Below, piece by piece: positions 9,201 to 17,200 of a stretch of DNA of 28,100 bases (position 1 is its first letter; every line of letters starts with the position of its first letter). The translations under genes and the position numbers were made by a program. The notes beneath the pieces were generated by a model. That model saw nothing but the letters and a program-made list of their open reading frames with translations, had not been told where the DNA came from and made no database searches. This stretch comes from an uncultured Allobaculum sp. GTDB lineage: Bacteria > Bacillota_I > Bacilli_A > Erysipelotrichales > Erysipelotrichaceae. Location of the stretch: contig CAOKFJ010000001.1 of assembly GCA_948467695.1 (NCBI GenBank), forward strand, positions 1-28,100, in the 5' to 3' direction.

Positions 9201-11139
9201 CTCTTGCGTACACCGCCTTTCCATTCATCGAAACTTCGACTGGCGCTTCGATCTTCTCATCAAGTTTGACCTTTTCCATCCACTCCGTGCCTTCGATCTT
9301 CGTGTTCACGATTGAATTGACAAAGTACTGGCCACTCACACGATCGGACGTATTGCGAATATACGCTTCATTGCGGAAGTTGAGCGTATCAGTCTGTTCA
9401 AGCGCCATGACTTCGCGAATCGTTTTGTCGAGTCTGACCTGATAGTTGAGTTTGACCTGCTCGCCGGGCTCCATTGCCCCCACAGAAAAACTGCACAGCG
9501 CGTTTCCTTTGTCCAGACCAGCAATCGGTTCAGGCGCCGGCAGCACAAGATCATCCGGACCGGGAGCGTGCCCGATCGCTTTATAGAGTTCTACAGACTC
9601 AGGAAGGACAGAAATTTTATCCTTATGCTCTTTGAGAAAAATATCCGTCTGATACTTCTGAAAACCGAGCATGTCATTGAGAACGATGTTATCAAACCGG
9701 TAGTCGTTATCTGCCAAAGCAGACGCGAGCACACTGAAATTCAGAAGCAGGTTTCCATGCTGATCATTGCTCATCGATACAAACGTCTTTTTAATCGAAA
9801 TCCGGGAATTTAGAATGGCGTCAGCTGATGCTCTTTCCGTTTTGGGCGTCTGAGAACATAAGAGCTGCGCATTGTTGGTCATGACATCCTTTCCGCCTAT
9901 CAGCATTTCTGTATCGATCATGATCGAATACTTCAGACGATATCGGGTGTTCTTCTTCAGCAGTCCGAGATACACGCTGAATCCATCTGCAGGGACCGGA
10001 TGACGGACGCTCTGGTTCTGGAAGTTTTCATACACCAGTTCCGTACCCATCGCATATCCGTCTGAGGGCTCAGGCGGCATCATGTTTTGAGGATTGAGAA
10101 CGATCTGAAACCGGTCATTGCCGGCAAGAGGAATTTCATCGCCGTCCTCGCCTTCGATCAGCCGCATGCTCGAGGGAACAAACCAGCATACCTCTTTGCG
10201 CGATGTCATAAAATCATCGATGATCGCATCGGGAAACGGATTGGCGCCTGTGGTAAAGTCCGTAACGAAATCAGCCTGCACGCGTCCATCATCCAGACGA
10301 TGCATTCCCTCAGCGTGCAGGGAAGTGTCCAGATCTTTCGAAAAATTGTCCGCTGAAGCTCCGTTTTCAATCGAACCCGGATCAATGGTCAGAATGTAGT
10401 CGGTATCACCGACCGTGATATGCGGATCGCTGTCTTTAAAGTATTCATCGAGGTCGAGTCTGGCACTGACAAAAAACGTCCCTTCGCTGATCGTCTCGCC
10501 GATGATATTCGCATAGCGGTCCATGTGAACGTGCACATGACCGGGATTGGCGGGACAGGATTTGAGCGCGCCGATGATTGTCTGATGCTGCTCGCCGCCA
10601 ATTGTATCGGTATGCGTCAGTTCGCCACCGATGATATCGTCCTCCGTGCTTTCCAGAATGCGGGGCATCGGATAGACATACTTGCCCTCGTTTGCCTGCG
10701 CTATTTCTGCTTTGCTCAGATTGGCATATCTGACACGTGCCGCCAGCTGTGATTTCTCATTAAGCACAACGTCGCTGGTATATTCCGTCCATTCCGTATC
10801 GCCCTCGTTTTTGTAGACAAGAACCTGACTGGTGATTCGTTCTGACGGAAAAGGGATCGAAAATCCGCAGCTGTCCTTCGCCTCTTGGAGTAGGGAGTCC
10901 GGCGCTTCTTTTTTCATGGTGCCGTCTTCATCTGATTTTTGGGAAGAGTCTGATGCAAAAACACTATCCCGACTCGCTTCTTTTTCTTTGGCTTCTATGA
11001 TTTCCGGCACACCCGGCCACGACATTCCCGTGCCAGAAACCGCCAGCGAACATGCCATAGCAGCATAGACGAGCAGCAAGACGATGCGGTTAAAAAAATG
11101 ACGGCTGCCGCCGGATGATCTGCATTTTTCCTTCTTCAT
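6223..11139 (-). CDS. Large LPXTG-type cell-wall-anchored adhesin with SpaA/Cna-B domains
   Basis: A 1638-residue surface protein. I place the start at the ATG at 11139, nine bases after GAGGG; a TTG two codons upstream is too close to that site. A basic N-terminus and hydrophobic stretch (about 17-37) form an export signal. A long beta-rich ectodomain (about 60-1350) has no obvious short repeats and resembles the repeated isopeptide or adhesin modules of large Gram-positive tip proteins. A SpaA/Cna-B domain begins near residue 1359 (LVLSKID... ITEIKAPQGY). A second Cna-B-like segment begins near 1478 (CSLSIEKSF). The cell-wall sorting signal is VPPETG at 1601-1606, then a membrane helix and an ARRRHRL tail. 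The variant P-P-x-T-G motif is typical of pilin and adhesin classes. No sortase lies nearby, so it must be anchored by an enzyme encoded elsewhere. Role in adhesion is inferred. Confidence 0.9.
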   Translation of the reverse strand: MKKEKCRSSGGSRHFFNRIVLLLVYAAMACSLAVSGTGMSWPGVPEIIEAKEKEASRDSVFASDSSQKSDEDGTMKKEAPDSLLQEAKDSCGFSIPFPSERITSQVLVYKNEGDTEWTEYTSDVVLNEKSQLAARVRYANLSKAEIAQANEGKYVYPMPRILESTEDDIIGGELTHTDTIGGEQHQTIIGALKSCPANPGHVHVHMDRYANIIGETISEGTFFVSARLDLDEYFKDSDPHITVGDTDYILTIDPGSIENGASADNFSKDLDTSLHAEGMHRLDDGRVQADFVTDFTTGANPFPDAIIDDFMTSRKEVCWFVPSSMRLIEGEDGDEIPLAGNDRFQIVLNPQNMMPPEPSDGYAMGTELVYENFQNQSVRHPVPADGFSVYLGLLKKNTRYRLKYSIMIDTEMLIGGKDVMTNNAQLLCSQTPKTERASADAILNSRISIKKTFVSMSNDQHGNLLLNFSVLASALADNDYRFDNIVLNDMLGFQKYQTDIFLKEHKDKISVLPESVELYKAIGHAPGPDDLVLPAPEPIAGLDKGNALCSFSVGAMEPGEQVKLNYQVRLDKTIREVMALEQTDTLNFRNEAYIRNTSDRVSGQYFVNSIVNTKIEGTEWMEKVKLDEKIEAPVEVSMNGKAVYARDGTLLNIDSFVLPPLSFGYRIAINEENTGDVFHARFTDTLSLNDEKQTDYGYTGFVQVDLYAGARMQNDQPADTVFIQLPEGEDQFEFIPADYPAIRQANEALAENVHLSFELKYYVKPMTAVPVASVLSNTITGANIGIGNGVLPFEVTKKVTSFTASDMHLEMDKVGLCVRDPDLPRDGYPYGSLVWLIRMDGSLIPSGTVVHDDLGRQAANYGTSFKDDAVIGVYKSTEDFSQAPFAGFDRLQANDPTRRDPQIYDKVFSRLETGKIDPSNYSILLSGTNNTVLDLEFEEHQILGEDEHLYIALRSAINVAGNVKWHYDRNKFSFTFNNTSAFRMGTQSLEGQSDARIPIRNYCVVRKNWGETFTWNDDGVRIMDSKQEDPAPNPIGTVDLRPYTNREVMKPILDEEIRRQNLEMKKNYAYVDWRISTNPYSTDSRDQYPNQGTFVYVDELDASQEYTGCFLTQDADDTVSYPLASPIIENVKVTEVDGHQKVRIEVSGIQLREKVTLHIITRCTTDWNTLIEQLEENKQNLLNTVKVYNGDAQISYSQDTLPMEIKGALYKGKAEMSDAEKKKHGPQKMKFEIILNQNGIDLIPNVETITLIDTYDKNVMRISPDDIRVVDGNGSPLEGYKISYSDEENMRTLQISGLPDEKKIHVTYFATINALPGQTVSVTNRASWIGIGHDAPVREVVESFTYAASGDSISTTSENLVLSKIDQDDAMLKLPGAEFQVEEIRIDDHEVITDLGVFTTGADGMFRIDQNLKFNTLYRITEIKAPQGYVFEPSVQYAYFDKRDEEGYIPPQNLPSENIWRAQHGQKIEMHVFNRKPRCSLSIEKSFGTGNPVVPGIYMFGVYKAPYQEGMEFVKTGSITVEEDETEETAVLAITDLVREGKYYVYELNTQTLLPIMDRETYKTQTHTFEVRYPEGNEVDTAADPDQSEFSIPIVNAPGFVPPETGGRGTGGFVATGLICLICGGVLAVTEARRRHRL

Positions 11140-11317
11140 GGTCAAATTCCCTCTTCCGTTCAGAATCTTCGAACGGATTTCTCTCTTTCTTTATCGAAAA
11201 CATTCAAACGATTGTTCTTTTTTCCTTCGTCAGCCGATTTTTCACGCGTATTCCTTTTGCATTCTAAACACGTGTGTTTTCTGTACATTCGATACTTATT
11301 TTAAAACACACACTATC

Positions 11318-11345
11318 ATTGTATCCGCACAGGTGTATCCGTCAA
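11318..11345 (-). promoter_or_regulatory. Predicted promoter of the adhesin gene
   Basis: On the minus strand a -35 TTGACG (11345-11340) and a -10 TACAAT (11323-11318) are 16 bases apart. This predicts a 5' leader of about 170 bases before the ATG at 11139. The octamer CGGATACA occurs twice in the core region, the second copy overlapping the -10 box. Confidence 0.65.
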
Positions 11346-11352
11346 TAACATC

Positions 11353-11378
11353 GTTAACTTGTTTTAACGCAAGTAAAC
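11353..11378. promoter_or_regulatory. Inverted repeat next to the adhesin -35 box
   Basis: GTTAACTTG (11353-11361) and CAAGTAAAC (11370-11378) are inverted with one mismatch around an 8-base spacer. The element ends seven bases upstream of the -35 box, a usual place for an activator or repressor site. The regulator is not known. Confidence 0.45.
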
Positions 11379-11459
11379 GCCAGAACATCAGCATTTATAA
11401 GCATTTTTCTCTCGAAAAAACGCAGATATAATCCGTATCATCCTTTTCTTCTATCCATG

Positions 11460-11497
11460 CAAAAATGCCGGAACCCCCTGATTTGTCGGGTTCCGGC
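11460..11497 (-). terminator. Intrinsic terminator after comEC
   Basis: GCCGGAACCC and GGGTTCCGGC (11467-11476, 11488-11497) form a perfect 10-base stem. On the minus strand it is followed by ATTTTTG. It lies 27 bases beyond the comEC stop. Confidence 0.9.
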
Positions 11498-11523
11498 AAA
11501 ATTCTGTCTGTCATGAAACATTG

Positions 11524-13587
11524 TCAGTTTCGCTTTGCGGGACGGATAAAGCCTGTCAGACCATCCGCGCTCTGCACCATCATCAGCCCTTTGAGCGTGC
11601 TTATATGAATCATGCCGTGATCTGCGGTGTTCAGCCTGTCGATGCCCAGTTCCTCCATCAGTGCCAGCACCTCTCTGTCCGGGTGATCAAATCGGTTGCG
11701 GTATCCCGCCGAAATCAATGCCAGGCGGCAGTTGAGCGCTTGAAGAAAGGCGCGTGATGAACTTGTTTTTGACCCATGATGCCCCGCCTTGAGAATATCT
11801 GCCTGAATATCGTATGCCTCAATGAGCTGCTCCTCGATATTCTTTGAAGCATCTCCCGTCCATAAATATGAAAATCCATCGTACGAGAAAAAGCTGATCA
11901 GACTCTCGTCGTTGCCGCTCTTTTGATCCGCCTGCCGCATGGCAAGCAGAAGCTCAAAAGCATAGTCAACCGGTACCTTCTCATTGCTGTCCGTCACAAT
12001 CTTTTTTACCTCAAACTGCTCGTCCAGAGACTGTACTGCCCCATCATGGTCAAAATCTCCATGCGTGACGACCAGCGCATCAAGAGCCGTGATCTGCCGT
12101 GTGGCAAAAAACGGAATATACAGTTCGTAAGCATTGTCGTGATTAAACCGTCCTGCCGCGTCAATCATGACAACGCTCTTCTGAAAAGGCTCAACAATAA
12201 CAGTTGCATCGCCCTGACCGACATCGAGCAAATAGACGTGGAAAAACGGATCCAGTTTCCATACATATGGATACACAAGAAGCATTGCCGCGCCCGCCAG
12301 CGCCCGCACTCTTTTCCACTTCCAACTGATTCGCAGCAGCCAGATGCCCAATGCGAGCAGATACCACCATGGCGCCATGCCAATTATTTCAAAGCGCTCA
12401 AAAGAAAAAAACGCTCTTTGCAGCACACTTTCCAGCCATATGCCATATCCCTGCATATACAGTCCCGGCAGAGCGGCAATAAAAAACAGACCAAGCATCT
12501 TTCTCATGCTTCCAAAGCCCGCAAGAAGAAACAGATTGACCCGCCCCAGAAAAGCCATCTGACAGATGATCCCAAAAGCTGTCTGCACAAGTTTCTTTCC
12601 GCCTCTGCCTGTCTGAAACTTAGCCGCAAGCAGAATTCCCGACGGAAGCACAAAAGCCATCGAACGCGCCGCACCGGGACAGACAAACAGAAAAAGCAGA
12701 ATGGAGAACGCCATCCGTCTGTCCCGGTTTTCAAAAATCTGCGCGCATACTCCAAAGCATGCCATGCGCACCAGAGAGGGAGAAACGGGAAAAAGCACCA
12801 GACAAACCAGTTCAAGGCCTAGAACGATCCATCCCGCAGTGCTCTTGTCCACTCTTCGCTTGAGCAGGCCGCGAAGCACACTGAAAAGGCCAATCATCGG
12901 CAGTCCCAGCGAACCGATCCAGGCGAGCTCTTCGCTTTCACTGATGCCGTAAAACAGAAGGCGATAAAGCGAAGATGCTTTGCGCGATTCAGTCCACTGC
13001 CATATCCTGCCGCGCAGGGTCTGCGGTTTTGAATCACCCCTTCTTTCCATTTTTGATGCAGAAAAGAAAATCCCTCTGTCATTTGCATATTTCTGAAACG
13101 AAAACAGTCCGGGATTGTTCGAGGTATGAACCGGCTCAAACTGGCGGACCACAATTTGTTCATCCAGACTAAGCCTGTCCTTTTCATACACCAGGACTTG
13201 ATCTTTTCCTGTTGATGCGACCGCATAGCACGAACGGATCTGCGTGATTGTGTATTCTCCTTTCTCAGGCAAGCGCGCGGCATTCGCACGCATGCGCCAG
13301 GCGTTTGAGTACGGCATAAGACACAAAGCCAGCCACATCAGCACATAGCTCGTTTTTCGAAAACGAAGCGAAAACCATATGCCCGCAAGCAGAGCAGCTG
13401 CCAGAATACGATCAGGATCATCGATCCAGAACAGAAGCCATACGCAAACAGCCGCCCCAAGCCAGAACGCTTCACGGATACCGCAAAGCCGCTTCCACAC
13501 TGTTTGAATCCGCTTGAGCGGCTCGCTGTCCTTTGTCCTATTCTCTGGTCGGCGCTTAAAGACAGAGGAATGGCTTAAGCTTTTCAA
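11524..13587 (-). CDS. comEC: ComEC/Rec2 DNA internalization channel
   Basis: Polytopic membrane protein known to carry single-stranded DNA into the cytoplasm during transformation. About 687 residues, near the usual length. The N-terminal soluble segment has the family's NPGLFSFQKYANDRGI-like motif, followed by a competence domain of many membrane helices. The C-terminal metallo-beta-lactamase-fold domain starts at the LLDVGQGDA motif, with HGDFDHD at about 509-515 and the HHGS motif at 603-606. The start is uncertain because no ATG is available. I prefer the TTG at 13587, which has GGAG nine bases upstream; a TTG at 13602 is the outer limit. Either start overlaps the 3' end of comEA, so the two genes are co-transcribed and probably translationally coupled. 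No lesion is visible, so the uptake channel looks intact. Confidence 0.93.
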   Translation of the reverse strand: MKSLSHSSVFKRRPENRTKDSEPLKRIQTVWKRLCGIREAFWLGAAVCVWLLFWIDDPDRILAAALLAGIWFSLRFRKTSYVLMWLALCLMPYSNAWRMRANAARLPEKGEYTITQIRSCYAVASTGKDQVLVYEKDRLSLDEQIVVRQFEPVHTSNNPGLFSFQKYANDRGIFFSASKMERRGDSKPQTLRGRIWQWTESRKASSLYRLLFYGISESEELAWIGSLGLPMIGLFSVLRGLLKRRVDKSTAGWIVLGLELVCLVLFPVSPSLVRMACFGVCAQIFENRDRRMAFSILLFLFVCPGAARSMAFVLPSGILLAAKFQTGRGGKKLVQTAFGIICQMAFLGRVNLFLLAGFGSMRKMLGLFFIAALPGLYMQGYGIWLESVLQRAFFSFERFEIIGMAPWWYLLALGIWLLRISWKWKRVRALAGAAMLLVYPYVWKLDPFFHVYLLDVGQGDATVIVEPFQKSVVMIDAAGRFNHDNAYELYIPFFATRQITALDALVVTHGDFDHDGAVQSLDEQFEVKKIVTDSNEKVPVDYAFELLLAMRQADQKSGNDESLISFFSYDGFSYLWTGDASKNIEEQLIEAYDIQADILKAGHHGSKTSSSRAFLQALNCRLALISAGYRNRFDHPDREVLALMEELGIDRLNTADHGMIHISTLKGLMMVQSADGLTGFIRPAKRN

Positions 13588-14080
13588 ACTTCTTCTCTCC
13601 AATACCGGGCACTTCCATCAAATCTTCAAGCTTCGAAAATCCATGCGCTGCGCGATAGTCGATAATCTTCTGCGCGGTCGATTCTCCTATACCGGGCAGT
13701 TCCATCAGCTCTTCTTTTGTCGCGGTATTCAGGCTGATCAGCGGCGCTTCGTCTTCGCGCGCTTTCTTGCGGATCACCACAACCTCATGCGCGCGCACTT
13801 CTTCCTGCAAAGAAAGCATCGACAGATCCGCGCCAGGCGTACAGCCTCCCGCCGCCTCAATCAGATCTTTAATCGTTGCGCCGTATTTCAGTGTGTACAC
13901 ATCGGGGCTTTCCACTTCCCCCTTGATTTCCGCCTCGATCGTATCCGGCGCAGCGCGATCAAGCGATACCGGCGACAGTCTTCCGGCTGACGCCATAAAT
14001 ATCAGCCCCGCAAAGCAGAGCGGTCCTGTCAGTTTCTGTAGAGTCCTCATACTTTGTAATACGCACAAAACGGCAGTCAT
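13556..14080 (-). CDS. comEA: ComEA-family competence DNA-binding protein
   Basis: Membrane-anchored DNA receptor for transformation, 174 residues from the ATG at 14080. No start has a good ribosome site; ATG 14050 (ten codons later) and TTG 14086 are alternatives. One membrane helix (about residues 19-35) is followed by a SLBB domain (about 46-105, IKGEVESPDVYTL... IKDLIEAAGG). A C-terminal double helix-hairpin-helix domain (about 112-172) has two PGIG turns (LPGIGESTAQKI and VPGIGEKKFEKL), the known DNA-contacting element. It overlaps comEC downstream. The gene is divergent from the large unknown protein that starts at 14295. comEB is absent, as in many Bacillota. Confidence 0.93.
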   Translation of the reverse strand: MTAVLCVLQSMRTLQKLTGPLCFAGLIFMASAGRLSPVSLDRAAPDTIEAEIKGEVESPDVYTLKYGATIKDLIEAAGGCTPGADLSMLSLQEEVRAHEVVVIRKKAREDEAPLISLNTATKEELMELPGIGESTAQKIIDYRAAHGFSKLEDLMEVPGIGEKKFEKLKPFLCL

Positions 14081-14084
14081 GGGC

Positions 14085-14104
14085 AAAAAAATCTCGATTT
14101 TTTT
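14085..14104. promoter_or_regulatory. A/T-rich palindrome directly upstream of comEA
   Basis: Seven A, TCTCGA, then seven T form a 9+9-base inverted repeat with a 2-base centre. A second, looser inverted repeat (TCAGGAAAG ... CTTTTCCTGA, about 14116-14145) lies further upstream. Both fall in the intergenic region between comEA and the divergent gene. Function unknown; operator or leader structure are possible. Confidence 0.35.
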
Positions 14105-14282
14105 ATCCCCGCCTGTTCAGGAAAGCAATCGTTTCCTTTTCCTGACAGGAGATCCGCTTCCGACTTGAATTAAAGTCTGAAAAAGCGTCGTTCAGAAAAG
14201 CCGCATGTCTCAAGATTCAAGATGCGCCACCCTTAAAAGATGTCTTATCTGGCATCGACTTTCATATAGAGAGCGTTTTTCC

Positions 14283-14295
14283 TACAATCTGTTTA
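14283..14295 (+). promoter_or_regulatory. Predicted leaderless promoter of the 1339-residue protein
   Basis: A -10 TACAAT at 14283-14288 is followed after exactly six bases by the ATG at 14295, so transcription should begin at or next to the start codon. A weak -35 (TTCATA, 14261-14266) lies 16 bases upstream. There is no Shine-Dalgarno sequence. The paralogue at 18605 has the same arrangement. Confidence 0.5.
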
Positions 14296-17200
14296 TGACC
14301 AAAATTTATTTCGAGCTGAAGCTCACCAGCTTTTCAGCCCTTCCATATACACCCGCATGTCAGCAGCTCTTTGATGCCATCGACCAGGCTTCTTCTAAAA
14401 TCTGGGACGGCGATACGCTGCTTGATCCCTGCGAACCGCTTCCTTTCTCTGCTTCAGGCGATGAAGCCATTCTTCGTCTGCAATGCACGGAAGCCGACAC
14501 CCTCATGGATTTTCCTGCGCCCTGTGCTATTGAATACACCTTTCTTGGACGCACTGTGCGCTTTTCACTTAAACCCGGCACTTCCTTTGCCAATGCAAAA
14601 TGCGCTTTTGCGCTGATTCTTTCCGTGCTGACCAGCCCTCAGGATCCCTTTGTTCTTCACGGCGATCATCTCGGAATCGCCAACGGGGATATTCTGTGTC
14701 ATTTTGATACACCCTATACACAGAAGCTTCGCAAAGACCTTGAAAAAAAGAGAACTCTTTCTTCGAACATTCGCTCTCTGCAGCTGGAAGCCGAGCGCCT
14801 TGGCGCAATGCAGATGGATCTGCGAAGAAAAAACGCCAAATCGTATATTCGCAAAAAAGGCGAATGGACACCGCGCGACTCGGCCAGACTGCATCACGCC
14901 ATGCAGAAATCCAATGCGTGGAAAGCAGCGCAGCACGCTCTGGATTCAATCGACAAGGAATGCCGCACCTATGCTCTGCAGGTGATGGAGCTTTCTCATT
15001 CAACCAGCATTGTCTCCAATGCGCTGCCCCGACTGATGCACTATGCAATCGCTCAGACGCTGAATGACGCCGAAGGATTCGACGAACTGTTTGCTTATCT
15101 GATCGGCGGCAATCTGGATGGCGCAAAAAGCGTGATTTCCGGCGCGCTTGCCGACAAATGGATCAATCAGTCGCTCCAGCTCAAACTCGAATGGATCTAC
15201 GCGCAGATCCTCATGTGCGCGGCAGACGGCAGTTTCAACGAAAAAACACTCGCGCAAATTATGCCGCTGTTTCAGAACATCAGCATTGTGCACATCGAAA
15301 CTCAGTTCGATGACTGTGTCGAGCTTCTGGATGCGTGCCTGAGCGAGCTGATCGCTCTGTGCATGGATGCCGGCATTGCGCCAGCGCTGATGGACGTGCT
15401 TCGCCTATACAGCGCGCTCTACGATCCCGCAAGCGGACCGTTCGCGCAGCCGACAAATCTGTATCTGTATGCCTGCATCGGCGGCGCAGGCGACGCAATT
15501 CAAATGAATGCCGATCTGGCCAATCTGTATGATCTCGACACGGCGCTCGATACGCTTTACACACTGCGCGATTTCGACAGCATTGATCCGCAGACACGCC
15601 CTTATGCCATTCTTGCCGCATGCTCGCTCATTGCGATGATCGGACCCGACTATTTTGGAGATCTCAAACCTGTACTCGACCGGCTGATGACCTATGTCGC
15701 GGAGGACCTGTTTGACGAAGACAGCCTGGAGCCATGGAAACTGCACTGCACGCTGGTGCTGTTCAACTCCATGCTTATGCTGATCGAAAATGAAGCCGAA
15801 ATTCTCAGCGTTAATGAATCGCTTCAGTGGCTCGGCGCTATACGTTCGAGCCTGAGCATGCGCACGCGCCGCATGGGATGGTCCCATCCGGAAGAACTGC
15901 GCATTCTCATTCTCTGCACCCTGATTCTGTGCGACTTTACCGGCGATCCGCATGAAGGGCTCGCCATACCCCAGATTCTTCGCGATGCGCAAAGCCAGCT
16001 TCCCGGCGTGATGGACATGATGTCCATGTTCGGTCTGAACGGGTATATCGAAATGATGAGTCAGACCGGTATTGCGCCCTCCGTTGAAAACGATCCGTTT
16101 GAAGCGTTCAGTTCCGTCATGCTTCGCGCAGTCAGCGGCATGAGCGACGACGAACTCGATCAGATGGCTGAAATTCTCTGCACATCCGCCGAACAGCTCG
16201 TCGACTGGAGCTTCTTCGATACTGCACGCGTTGTTCTCAACAAAATGTACAAGCTGATCGAGATGATGCCGCAGCAGGAGCTTCTACCTCCCGACTTTGG
16301 CAGCTGGCAAGCCGCAAAAGATCCGTTCGATACAACGGATATGCAGTTTCCCGGCGATCTGGGCACATCTTCATCATGGAGCGAACAGCCGATCAGCCCC
16401 AGCATCGACTGGTCGCAAAGCGAAAGCTCTTCCGACTCTGGATACGACTATCCGCCGTTCGATCCGGAATTCAATCCCGCACAGGACCCGGCATTCAGCG
16501 ATATCTATCCCGCTGACTCCAAAGAAGACTTTGATGCCGATTTCGGTATCGGTTATGACACACCGTATTCCTCTTCGCAAAATCCGTCCGATCTGCTTGA
16601 GCCGGATTTCATGATGGACAATCTGCCCGAAGGACTCGAGGGCGCTCCTGTTCAGGATCCTTTGCGCACTCTCATTCACGTGTTTGGGAAATACATTGAA
16701 CTGTGCCCGATCGGTCATGAACACGCCTCATTCATGACCATGCTCATGCGCGGATGCGACCTTGCGCGCACGCTCTATCTCGAAGACGAGAGCGCATTCT
16801 ACTCTGCGCTCTGCACATGGACTGCCGCGATTGACCGCATGATCGATCATGGTCTGAAGGAACCTGCGCTTATCGCGATGAACAAAGCGCTCGAAATTCT
16901 CGACCACGCCCAGAATATGGATATCGCTCTGCATCTGCGCGACGCCCTGCAGAAAAAAGCGTGGGATCAGATGCTCAGCGTCTACAGCACGCTTGGCGGC
17001 GGCTACATCGAAAAAGGCCGCACACTGGCAAACAAGATCATTTCCGACACCGACCTGCACAATCTGCAGCTGTATTCGCAGGAGGATCTTCTGGTCGTTC
17101 TGCAGGCTGTAAACTTCCTGCTTCGCCACGAAACATCACCCGAACAGTTTTCCGCATACATTTCGATGCTTGAACTGCTCAAACGCCCCGCTCTGCAGGC

